Positions 1 through 5,894 of a DNA stretch of 7,376 nt are shown one piece after another; within the stretch, counting starts at the first letter, position 1; every line of letters begins with the position of its first letter. The notes under the pieces are model-generated. The model did no database searches. It was not told the origin of the DNA and was given only the letters and a program-made list of their open reading frames with translations. This DNA is from Pseudomonadota bacterium (GTDB taxonomy: Bacteria > Pseudomonadota > Alphaproteobacteria > Caulobacterales > Caulobacteraceae): contig JAEYAO010000112.1 of the NCBI GenBank assembly GCA_023456105.1, forward strand, positions 1 to 7,376. The letters run 5' to 3'. The translations under genes and the position numbers were made by a program.

Positions 1-1925
1 GGCTGTCGCAGCTCGACCCGCAGGCCGTCGATGGACTGTTTGCGCAGACGTTCAAGCTCTTCGGGGGCGAAGGTCGGGGCGGTGACGATGTCGCGGAACA
101 CCGCACCCGCCGCATCGGCCGAGGCGACGGGGGCCGAGAGCACCAGCGAGGTGCTGTCGCGGCCGGCGCCCGAGCCGGTGCTGGCGCCCAGGGCCTCCAG
201 CGTGCGGGCGATCTCGGTCGAGGAGCGTCCCCCCGCGCCCTGGCCGGCCAAGGCGACGGTCATGGCCGACAGGCCCGAGCGCTCGGCCGGGTCGGCGGCC
301 GAGCCGCCGCGCGTCACCAGCTGGGCGTTCATGATCGGCAGGTCGGTGGACTTGGCCACCACCACGCGCAGGCCGTTGGGCAGGGTGCGCTCGGCGATCA
401 CCGGCGGGCGGGCCTGTATCGGCGCGGACGGGGCGGGCGCGGCCTGGCGTTGACCTTCCGGCGCCAATTCGTTGGGGGCGTTCAACGCCGGAGGCACGGA
501 GATGAACTCGGGTAGGGGCGCGGGGTTGGCCCATGCGTCGGCATGGCCCGCCGGGCGCTGGCTTTCGTCCAGATAGCGGATGGAGACGCGGCCCTGATCG
601 CCCAGATACTGGTGTGCGACACGCTGGACATCGGCGGCGGTGACGGCGCGGACGGCGGCGAGGTCGGTGTCGGCCGCACGGGGGTCGTTCCGGCTGACTA
701 GAGCCTGCCCCAGCAGAAAGGCGCGGCCCGAGGCGGTCTCGCGGCTGCGCAGGGCGGAGGCGAGGATTTCGGTCTTGGCCTCGGCCAGTTCGGCCTCGGT
801 GACGGCCGTGTCGCGGATGCGCGCCAGTTCGGCGTTCAGCGCGGCCTCGGCCTGGTCCGGCGTCTTGCCGTCGGCGACGATGACCTGGGCGACGATGGAG
901 CCGCCTTCCTCCTGGGCGCCGCTGTAGAGGCCTGCGCTGGCGGCGACCTGCTGCTGATAGACCAGAGACTGGTACAGGCGCGAGGATTCGCCGCTGGACA
1001 GGACGCCGGCCAGGACCTCAAGGGCGGCGGCGTCCGGGCTGTCGGCGGGCACGCCCTGCCAGACGGCGGCGACGGCGGGCAGCGGCACGTTGGGCGCATA
1101 GGCGACAATGGAACGCGGCTCGGTGCGGCGCACCTCGGGCGGGCGCGTCATCTGCGGCACCGGACGGTCGGTCGGGGCGGTGATGGGGGCGAAATACTGG
1201 TCCACCCAGCGGTCCAGCTGGGCCGGGTCGAAGTTGCCCGACACGATCAGGGTCGCGGTGGAGGGGCGGTAGTAGGCCTCATGGAAGGCGCGGGCGTCCT
1301 CCACCGTGGCGCTGTCCAGGTCCTCGATGGAGCCGATGGTGGGGCGGCGATAGATGTGGGTGTCGTAGCTGTTGTCGCCGATCACGAAACGCTGCAGGCG
1401 GCCGTAGGGCGGGGCCAGCACGCGCTGGCGCAGCTCTTCCTTGACGATGTCGCGCTCGGCCTTGAACACGGCCTCGTCCACCACCGGGCGGGCCATGCGC
1501 TCGGCGTGGGTCCAGAGCATGGTCTCCAGATACTGGGGCGGGACGGTCTCGTAGTAGTTGGTGAAGTCGGCACCGGTGGAGGCGTTGCGGGTTCCGCCGA
1601 CGTCCTCGGTCAGGGCGTTCATGGTGCCCAGCGGCATGTTGATCGTCTTGCGCGACAGGATGTGCTCGAACAGGTGGGCGAAGCCCGAGCGGCCGGCGGG
1701 GTCGTTCTTGGCGCCCACGTCGTACCAGACCTGGACCGTCACCGTGCCGGCTGTGGGATCGGGCATGGCGTAGACGTTGAGGCCGTTGGCTAGCGTGCGG
1801 TGGGTGAACTGAAGCGGCGCGGGCGTCAGGGCGTCCAGCGACGGCGGGGACGCGACCTGGGCCAGGGCGGGGCTGGCGAGGGTCAGCGAAAGGATCGAGG
1901 CGGACAGCAGGGCGAGACGCTTCAT
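1..1925 (-). CDS. Secreted two-domain M16 zinc metallopeptidase (partial, C-terminus off the left edge)
   Basis: Minus-strand reading from the ATG at 1925 stays open for 641 codons to the window edge; I checked every codon and found no stop. Residues 1-22 form a signal peptide (MKR, a hydrophobic core, then ALA before Q23), so the product is exported, probably to the periplasm. The first M16 domain carries the inverted zinc motif HLFEH at residues 84-88, with the third ligand expected at Glu164 in the KEEL context, about 80 residues later as in pitrilysin-type enzymes. A second M16 domain begins near residue 505 (NGLRVVV) but has SAMTVAL around 552-558 where the zinc motif would be, so it is a non-catalytic partner half, as is usual for fused M16 proteins. 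These proteins are usually about 900-980 residues, so roughly a third is missing. A GGAAG ribosome site lies 8 nt upstream of the start (1934-1938). The physiological substrate is unknown; it presumably degrades peptides. It diverges from the YcgN gene and is unrelated to the phage module. Confidence 0.93.
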   Translation of the reverse strand, partial: MKRLALLSASILSLTLASPALAQVASPPSLDALTPAPLQFTHRTLANGLNVYAMPDPTAGTVTVQVWYDVGAKNDPAGRSGFAHLFEHILSRKTINMPLGTMNALTEDVGGTRNASTGADFTNYYETVPPQYLETMLWTHAERMARPVVDEAVFKAERDIVKEELRQRVLAPPYGRLQRFVIGDNSYDTHIYRRPTIGSIEDLDSATVEDARAFHEAYYRPSTATLIVSGNFDPAQLDRWVDQYFAPITAPTDRPVPQMTRPPEVRRTEPRSIVAYAPNVPLPAVAAVWQGVPADSPDAAALEVLAGVLSSGESSRLYQSLVYQQQVAASAGLYSGAQEEGGSIVAQVIVADGKTPDQAEAALNAELARIRDTAVTEAELAEAKTEILASALRSRETASGRAFLLGQALVSRNDPRAADTDLAAVRAVTAADVQRVAHQYLGDQGRVSIRYLDESQRPAGHADAWANPAPLPEFISVPPALNAPNELAPEGQRQAAPAPSAPIQARPPVIAERTLPNGLRVVVAKSTDLPIMNAQLVTRGGSAADPAERSGLSAMTVALAGQGAGGRSSTEIARTLEALGASTGSGAGRDSTSLVLSAPVASADAAGAVFRDIVTAPTFAPEELERLRKQSIDGLRVELRQ

Positions 1926-2053
1926 GGATCGGGCTTCCGGCGGCGGATTGGGCTGAGGCGACCGTAGCAGGCGAACCGCGCATGTGAAGATTACGATGCG
2001 GTAATACGGGATGCGCCGCGACTTCGCCCGTATCGGGCGCTAAGAGGCGGAAC
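1926..2053. promoter_or_regulatory. Divergent intergenic region with nested inverted repeats
   Basis: This 128-bp gap separates the two divergent starts and must hold both promoters. It is locally AT-richer around 1983-2006 than its surroundings. A perfect 6-bp inverted repeat, CGCCCG-TAT-CGGGCG, lies at 2025-2039. Its left half also belongs to a second inverted pair, ATACGGG (2004-2010) with CCCGTAT (2027-2033), so two alternative pairings are possible. The palindrome lies 14 nt before the plus-strand ATG at 2054, so it could be an operator or a leader hairpin of that gene. An AGAGG ribosome site sits between it and the ATG. I could not identify convincing -35/-10 boxes on either strand, so exact promoter positions are not called. 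Confidence 0.4.
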
Positions 2054-2509
2054 ATGCAGCCCTTCTGGCGGACCAAGACCCTGGACGAGATGTCTCCCGC
2101 CGAGTGGGAGAGCCTGTGCGACGGGTGCGGGCTGTGCTGCGTGATCCGGTTCGAGGACGAGGACACCGGCGAGGTGATCCCGACGCGGGTGCACTGCAAG
2201 CTGTTCGATCCCAAGGTCTGCGCCTGCTCGGACTATGCGAACCGCAAGGCGCATGTGCCGGACTGCATCAAGCTGACGCCTGGCAACATCGAGGCGCTGG
2301 AGTGGATGCCCAGGTCCTGCGCCTATCGCCGCATCCACGAGGGCCGGGATCTGGCGGGCTGGCACCACCTGGTGTCGGGCGACCGGAACACGGTGCACAC
2401 GGCGGGGGTGTCGGTGAAGGACCAGACGATCTCGGAGCTGTCGCTGGCCGAGCCCGAGGACGCGCTGGACTTCGAGGCGCCCGAATGGGCCGTGGAGCGC
2501 GGCTGCTGA
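2054..2509 (+). CDS. YcgN/UPF0260-family cysteine-cluster protein
   Basis: A complete 151-residue protein, close in length to E. coli YcgN (UPF0260 group of the CxxCxxCC/YkgJ superfamily). The signature CxxCxxCC is at residues 22-29 (Cys22, Cys25, Cys28, Cys29), followed by further cysteines at 48, 56, 58, 71 and 89, with a terminal Cys151. The spacing suggests a metal-binding cluster, Zn or Fe-S; this is inferred from the family, as the biochemical role is not established. There is no signal peptide or membrane segment, so it should be cytoplasmic. The aromatic-rich start (MQPFWRTKTLDEM) and the later GWHHLVSGD segment fit full-length members. The ATG at 2054 is preceded by AGAGG with good spacing. 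It stands alone between the divergent M16 gene and a likely terminator, so it looks like a single-gene chromosomal transcript, not part of the head module. Confidence 0.9.
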   Translation: MQPFWRTKTLDEMSPAEWESLCDGCGLCCVIRFEDEDTGEVIPTRVHCKLFDPKVCACSDYANRKAHVPDCIKLTPGNIEALEWMPRSCAYRRIHEGRDLAGWHHLVSGDRNTVHTAGVSVKDQTISELSLAEPEDALDFEAPEWAVERGC

Positions 2510-2520
2510 CCATCTCGCGC

Positions 2521-2556
2521 CCGCCAGCGCAATGACGCTGGTGGATGTTGTTTCTC
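2521..2556 (+). terminator. Probable Rho-independent terminator after the YcgN-type gene
   Basis: CCGCCAGCG (2521-2529) pairs with CGCTGGTGG (2536-2544) to give a 9-bp stem with one G-U pair and a CAATGA loop. It is followed by ATGTTGTTTCTC, a T-rich but interrupted tail. It begins 11 nt after the stop at 2509 and would end that transcript before the phage-like operon. The broken T tract lowers certainty. Confidence 0.5.
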
Positions 2557-2624
2557 GTCAATGAGTTGAGCTTTTCTCGCCGCGATCTGCGCGCCTGGGG
2601 ACGCTGGTCCGGTATGTTCTGGGC
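2545..2624 (+). promoter_or_regulatory. Presumed promoter region of the GTA-like operon
   Basis: This is the only upstream non-coding space before the head operon, so its promoter is expected here. A TTGAGC at 2566-2571 could serve as a -35-like element, but no good -10 follows at normal spacing. A 9-bp direct repeat, GACGCTGGT, occurs at 2534-2542 (inside the terminator stem) and at 2600-2608, 66 bp apart. The second copy sits just upstream of the first start. In Caulobacter the GTA cluster is switched on by dedicated activators (GafY/GafZ); whether these repeats are activator sites is speculation. Confidence 0.3.
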
Positions 2625-3056
2625 ATGGCGGGAAAAGGGGACAGGGCGGGGGCGGCGGACGACGGCGCCGGGTGGCTGGGCGGGCTGTTCGGCGTGCTGA
2701 AGGCGGTGGTGGACGAGAGCGTCGAGGTGCTGGTCGCCGAAGACAAGCCCGCCAACACGGCCGAGGTGGAGAAGCGGATGCGGACCGTGGGCGTGATCGC
2801 GCGCACGGCCAAGTTCGTCGACGACCTGCGTCGCCGCGCCTGCACAGCCTCTCCACGCGAAGACGAGGACGAGATGACCGGTGGACACGACGATCCCGAA
2901 CGAGACGAGCGGCTGCGAGCCCAGCTTGTCGAGCGTTATGATCAACTCGAAGGGATACTTGAACAGAAGCGAGCCGCAGCAGCTGAGCGGGCCGCAGCTC
3001 GAGCTCGTGTTGAGGAGAGCGGGTCTGCTGACCCATCAGGTGGCGCCGCAAGGTGA
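2625..3056 (+). CDS. Small terminase subunit, GTA gp1-like
   Basis: A 143-residue protein directly upstream of the large terminase. In RcGTA the equivalent gene, g1, encodes the small terminase that recognises DNA and recruits TerL. Visible parts are a glycine-rich start with a short hydrophobic helix (about residues 15-35, WLGGLFGVLKAVVDESV), a predicted helix with alternating charge (TAEVEKRMRTVGVIARTAKF, about 45-64), an acidic linker (EDEDEM, near 80) and a long charged, likely coiled-coil C-terminus rich in Arg, Glu and Ala (about 90-130). The ATG at 2625 has no strong ribosome site; no better in-frame start was found. The last 40 codons overlap the terminase gene in another frame, and the gene's wobble GC content drops there. 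I recognise it mainly by position, size and the helix-acidic-coiled-coil layout; the alternative is an unrelated small phage protein. Confidence 0.6.
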   Translation: MAGKGDRAGAADDGAGWLGGLFGVLKAVVDESVEVLVAEDKPANTAEVEKRMRTVGVIARTAKFVDDLRRRACTASPREDEDEMTGGHDDPERDERLRAQLVERYDQLEGILEQKRAAAAERAAARARVEESGSADPSGGAAR

Positions 3057-4197
3057 CGACTGGCGGACCTGGCTGCTGCTGGGCGGGCGAGGGTCGGGCA
3101 AGACCTTTGCGGGATCCTTGTGGATCGATCAGCTGGCGCGCAAGACGCCGCGGACCTTCGCCCTGGTGGGGCCCGCGCTGCACGACGTGCGCGAGGTGAT
3201 GGTGGAGGGGGCGTCGGGGCTGAAGAGCTTCGGCGTTCCGGGCGACCGGCCGCGCTGGGAGGCGGGGCGGCGCAGGCTGGTGTGGAAGAACGGATCGGCG
3301 GCCTACGCCTTTTCGGCCGAGGATCCGGACAGCCTGAGGGGACCGCAGTTCCATGCGGCCTGGGCCGACGAGTTCTGCGCCTGGAGACAGCCGGAGCTGG
3401 TGCTGTCGAACCTGCGGTTCGGACTGCGGCTGGGGGATGCGCCCCGGCTGGCGGTGACCACGACGCCCCGGCCGACGGCGGCCCTGCGGCGGCTGATGGC
3501 GGAGGCCGGGCTGGTGCTGGATCGCGGGGCCACGGGGCTGAACGCCCGGAACCTGGCGCCCGGCTTTCTGGAGCATCTGAAGGCGCTGTACGGCGGCACA
3601 CGGCTGGAGGCGCAGGAGATGGAGGGCGTGCTGGTCGAAAGCGACGGCGCCCTGTTCCGGGTCGAGGACCTGAAGCGGGCGCGGGGCGCGCGGCCGGTGG
3701 AGCTGGAGCGGGTGGTGGTGGCGGTCGATCCGCCGGCCACGGCGGGCGGCGACGCCTGCGGCGTCGTGGCGGCGGGAAGAAAGGACGGGCGGGCCTTCGT
3801 GCTGGCCGACCGCACGGTGCGGGGCCTGAGCCCTCTGGGCTGGGCGCGGGAGGCGGCAAGGGCGGTGCGGGAGTTCGGGGCCGATGCGGTGATCGCCGAG
3901 GGCAACCAGGGCGGCGACATGGTGCGCAATGTGCTGGTCCAGGCGGGCTGTCCGGTCGAGGTCAAGATGGTGCACGCCAGCCGGTCCAAGGCCGCGCGGG
4001 CCGAGCCTGTCGCCGCCCTGTATGAACAGGGGCGGGTGATCCACTGCGGGGCGTTCCCGCAGCTGGAGGAGGAGCTGATGGCGCTGGGAGGCGGGGACGC
4101 CGGACCGAGCCCGGACCGGGCGGATGCGCTGGTCTGGGCGGTGACGGCGCTGATGCTCCACGCGCGCGCAGGCGGGCCGAGGATACGGGTGCTTTAG
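2938..4197 (+). CDS. Large terminase (TerL), GTA gp2-like DNA-packaging ATPase/nuclease
   Basis: The packaging motor drives DNA into the prohead using ATP and cuts it. The 419-residue reading has Walker A GGRGSGKT at residues 49-56 (nt 3082-3105) in the context WRTWLLLGG, typical of GTA terminases. A Walker B-type WADEF segment follows FHAAWADEF near nt 3350-3375. The C-terminal RNase H-fold nuclease shows the expected acids: Asp in AVDPP (near 3721-3735), Glu in IAEGNQGG (near 3895-3915) and Asp in DRADALVWA (near 4113-4140). All key residues are intact. The start is uncertain. ATG 2938 is the first ATG in frame, but the frame opens after a stop at 2875 and also offers GTG 2881 (438 residues) and GTG 3007 (396 residues). 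None has a clear ribosome site. Conserved family sequence is convincing from about codon 28 (nt 3019), so the overlap with the small terminase is at least a few dozen nt. Confidence 0.92.
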   Translation: MINSKGYLNRSEPQQLSGPQLELVLRRAGLLTHQVAPQGDDWRTWLLLGGRGSGKTFAGSLWIDQLARKTPRTFALVGPALHDVREVMVEGASGLKSFGVPGDRPRWEAGRRRLVWKNGSAAYAFSAEDPDSLRGPQFHAAWADEFCAWRQPELVLSNLRFGLRLGDAPRLAVTTTPRPTAALRRLMAEAGLVLDRGATGLNARNLAPGFLEHLKALYGGTRLEAQEMEGVLVESDGALFRVEDLKRARGARPVELERVVVAVDPPATAGGDACGVVAAGRKDGRAFVLADRTVRGLSPLGWAREAARAVREFGADAVIAEGNQGGDMVRNVLVQAGCPVEVKMVHASRSKAARAEPVAALYEQGRVIHCGAFPQLEEELMALGGGDAGPSPDRADALVWAVTALMLHARAGGPRIRVL

Positions 4198-4204
4198 CCT
4201 TCCC

Positions 4205-4225
4205 TCCTGTCGCGTGGCGACGGGG
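4205..4225 (+). other. Intergenic RNA hairpin between terminase and spike cassette
   Basis: TCCTGTCGC (4205-4213) pairs with GCGACGGGG (4217-4225) around a GTG loop, giving a 9-bp stem with two G-U pairs, starting 7 nt after the terminase stop. The following bases (ATGAGACG) are not T-rich, so it is not a standard intrinsic terminator. It could be an mRNA-stabilising, processing or pausing element separating terminase from downstream expression, or chance in GC-rich DNA. Confidence 0.35.
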
Positions 4226-4258
4226 ATGAGACGACACAACTGAACAAGGAGAGACCAG

Positions 4259-4546
4259 ATGCCGGCGATCCCTGATCGAGACGGGCTGCTGAACCATGGG
4301 CGGAGCGCGGGCGGGCCGGCGCGGAGGGCGCGGGCGGTGACGCCGGACGATGGGGCGGACCTGCCTGTGTATGCAAAGGCGCTGTATCTGGGCGTCGCGG
4401 GATCGGTGCGGGTGCTGACGGTGGATGCGGCGGACGGGGAGGCGGTGGTCTTCGCCAACCATCCGGCGGGCTACTTGCCGCTGCAGGTCAGGCGGGTGCT
4501 GGCGACGGGCACCACGGCCGGGCAGATCGTGGCGCTGTTCGACTGA
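4259..4546 (+). CDS. Head-spike base protein, resembling the RcGTA Rcc01079-type family
   Basis: A 95-residue protein with an excellent AAGGAGA ribosome site (4246-4252), 6 nt before the ATG. Residues 1-33 are polar and basic, likely a flexible arm. Residues 41-95 match what I remember of the small spike-base family named after R. capsulatus Rcc01079: ALYLGVAGSVRVL (41-53), VFANHPAGYLPLQVRRVL (64-81), then ATGTTAGQIVALFD at the C-terminus. In RcGTA, head-spike proteins decorate the capsid and help bind host capsule polysaccharide. By analogy this protein would anchor a spike, with the SGNH hydrolase two genes on as the probable distal part. The gene follows the terminase after a 61-nt gap containing a hairpin, and its stop overlaps the next start (TGATG). 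The family call is from recall, not a search; phage small head-decoration or tail proteins with similar short beta folds are the alternative. Confidence 0.68.
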   Translation: MPAIPDRDGLLNHGRSAGGPARRARAVTPDDGADLPVYAKALYLGVAGSVRVLTVDAADGEAVVFANHPAGYLPLQVRRVLATGTTAGQIVALFD

Positions 4547-4710
4547 TGCTTGAGCTGGAGGCGATGAACACGGCGCCCGGCGGGGTGCTGGCGGCGCGCG
4601 GAGGCGGCGGCGGCGTCGAGGCGCCGGACGGGTTCGTCATGGTGGTCCACGACGGGCGGATCGTGACGGACGATGACGGGCGCATGGTGGTGACGGAGGC
4701 GGCGGCATGA
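4546..4710 (+). CDS. Small glycine-rich hypothetical protein in the spike cassette
   Basis: A 54-residue reading frame squeezed exactly between its neighbours: its ATG shares an A with the previous stop (TGATG at 4544-4548), and its TGA overlaps the next ATG (ATGA, 4707-4710). This coupling and the lack of spare sequence argue that it is translated. It has an N-terminal helix-like start (MLELEAMNTAP), a glycine run at residues 19-23 and a beta-prone C-terminus with two related strands, DGFVMVVHDGRIV (28-40) and DDGRMVVTEAAA (43-54). The start at 4546 is chosen for coupling; the internal ATG at 4564 has a GGAGG only 2 nt away, too close. I do not recognise a family. It may be a linker or small structural part of the spike. 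It has no signal peptide or membrane segment. Confidence 0.6.
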   Translation: MLELEAMNTAPGGVLAARGGGGGVEAPDGFVMVVHDGRIVTDDDGRMVVTEAAA

Positions 4711-5876
4711 GCGGGTTCGTGACCTTGAGGGAGGCGGGCGCGGTCTTTCGTCACGAGGTGGAGGCGAAGCGTCGCCGGCTGGTCGCGGGGCGGGGGGTGA
4801 TCCTGAGGAACGGGCTGTCGGACGGCGTGGCGACATCCGCCACCTATCGCCAGAGGATCACGGTGGGCGCGGACGACGCGCTGGATGTGGGGCTGGTTTA
4901 CGCCAACTGGCGCATGCCTTCGGGCGCGGGCGAGGCGGCCGGGCCGAATGTGATCACGGTGCGGGGGTCGGTCGAATATCCGGCCGGGGTGCTGACGCCG
5001 GTCTTTTTCGGCGGGCGGCGCGAGGTCGTGCTGGAGCCGGGGGCGCAGGTCGAGAGCGACCCAGGCGCGGGGGCGTCGATCCCGGCGGGCGCCGTCGCCT
5101 GGGTGCGGACCCATGTATCCGTGACGAGCGGGGGCAAGTGGCCGCTGGGCGTGACCACGGTTCCGGGCGACGGCGAGGGCAGCAACCTGTCGGGCGGCGG
5201 GGCGGACCTGACGACCAGCGGAACCGTGCCGACGGTGTTCGCCTATGGCTACGGGCCGCTGGCGGTGACGGGACTGACGGCGGGAACGCAGCGGGCGGTG
5301 GTGGTGCTGGGCGACAGCATCGCTTCGGGCCAGGCTGACAATCCGGCCAACGACATGGGCTTTGTTGTGCGGGCGATCGGCGGACGATGCGGCTGGTCCA
5401 GCCTGGCCATGCCCGCCGAGCAGGCGGGGCAGGTGGTGACGGGCGGCGGGCGCAGGATGGCGCTGGCGGGGCGCCTTGCGACGACGGCGGTGTGCAACCA
5501 CGGGATCAACGACCTGGTGATCGGACGCACCGCCCAGCAGGTGCAGGCGAGCCTCTTGGCCCTGTGGAAGGGCTTGGCCGCGCGGGGGCTGGAGGTGTTC
5601 CACACCACGCTGACGCCGCGCACCACATCGTCCGACGGATGGGCGACGCTGGGTGGGCAGAGCGCTTACGCCAACGAGGCAGAGCGGCAGGCGATCAACG
5701 CCTGGCTGAGATCGGGGCCGTCGCCGCACCTCGCGGGCGTGTTCGATGTGGCGGCGGTGCTGGAGGACGGAGCGACCGGGCGCTGGAAGGCGCCGGCGGA
5801 AGGGGCGCTGACCGGCGACGGGCTGCATCCGAAGCCCGCCGGCTACGCGCTGATGGCGGCGACGGTCTCGCTTTAA
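4707..5876 (+). CDS. SGNH/GDSL-family hydrolase with an N-terminal beta-rich domain (putative spike/receptor enzyme)
   Basis: A 389-residue protein with a strong GGAGG ribosome site (4695-4699), 7 nt before the ATG. The C-terminal half is a complete SGNH hydrolase: block I VVLGDSIASG with nucleophile Ser204, block III HGINDL with Asn268, and block V DGLHPKPAGY with the Asp371/His374 dyad. Such enzymes cleave esters, often acetyl groups on polysaccharides. Residues 1-195 are unlike the catalytic core: a polar helical start (residues 5-30), then a long stretch of alternating hydrophobic residues and turns (ITVGADDALDVG, VITVRGSVEYP, REVVLEPGAQV) suggesting a beta-sandwich or spike shaft. There is no signal peptide, as expected for a virion protein. 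It follows the spike-base and 54-residue genes and precedes the portal. My inference is that it sits on the particle and trims or binds host surface polysaccharide; a cellular esterase captured into the cluster is the alternative. Confidence 0.85.
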   Translation: MSGFVTLREAGAVFRHEVEAKRRRLVAGRGVILRNGLSDGVATSATYRQRITVGADDALDVGLVYANWRMPSGAGEAAGPNVITVRGSVEYPAGVLTPVFFGGRREVVLEPGAQVESDPGAGASIPAGAVAWVRTHVSVTSGGKWPLGVTTVPGDGEGSNLSGGGADLTTSGTVPTVFAYGYGPLAVTGLTAGTQRAVVVLGDSIASGQADNPANDMGFVVRAIGGRCGWSSLAMPAEQAGQVVTGGGRRMALAGRLATTAVCNHGINDLVIGRTAQQVQASLLALWKGLAARGLEVFHTTLTPRTTSSDGWATLGGQSAYANEAERQAINAWLRSGPSPHLAGVFDVAAVLEDGATGRWKAPAEGALTGDGLHPKPAGYALMAATVSL

Positions 5877-5882
5877 CAAACC

Positions 5883-5888
5883 AGGGAG
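5883..5888 (+). promoter_or_regulatory. Ribosome binding site deciding the portal start
   Basis: AGGGAG abuts the ATG at 5889 with no spacer, but lies 6 nt before the next in-frame ATG at 5895. Normal Shine-Dalgarno spacing therefore favours 5895, removing two residues (MG) from the longer reading. Confidence 0.55.
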
Positions 5889-5894
5889 ATGGGG

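Noticed and set aside
31..1793. Several plus-strand open frames (for example 31-453, 640-927, 1281-1793) opposite the M16 peptidase
   Set aside because: All are shadows of the continuous minus-strand peptidase, which has a signal peptide and the zinc motif.
2881..3056. Programmed ribosomal frameshift joining small and large terminase
   Set aside because: No convincing slippery heptamer with a downstream structure was seen at the overlap, and both proteins look complete on their own. Simple overlapping genes are the simpler reading.
4205..4225. Intrinsic terminator after the large terminase
   Set aside because: The stem is followed by ATGAGACG with no T tract, and the downstream genes need transcription from the same operon.
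2323..4458. A 711-codon minus-strand open frame opposite the terminase
   Set aside because: Same antisense signature (Arg/Pro/Ala repeats, no domain), and it lies fully across intact TerL motifs.
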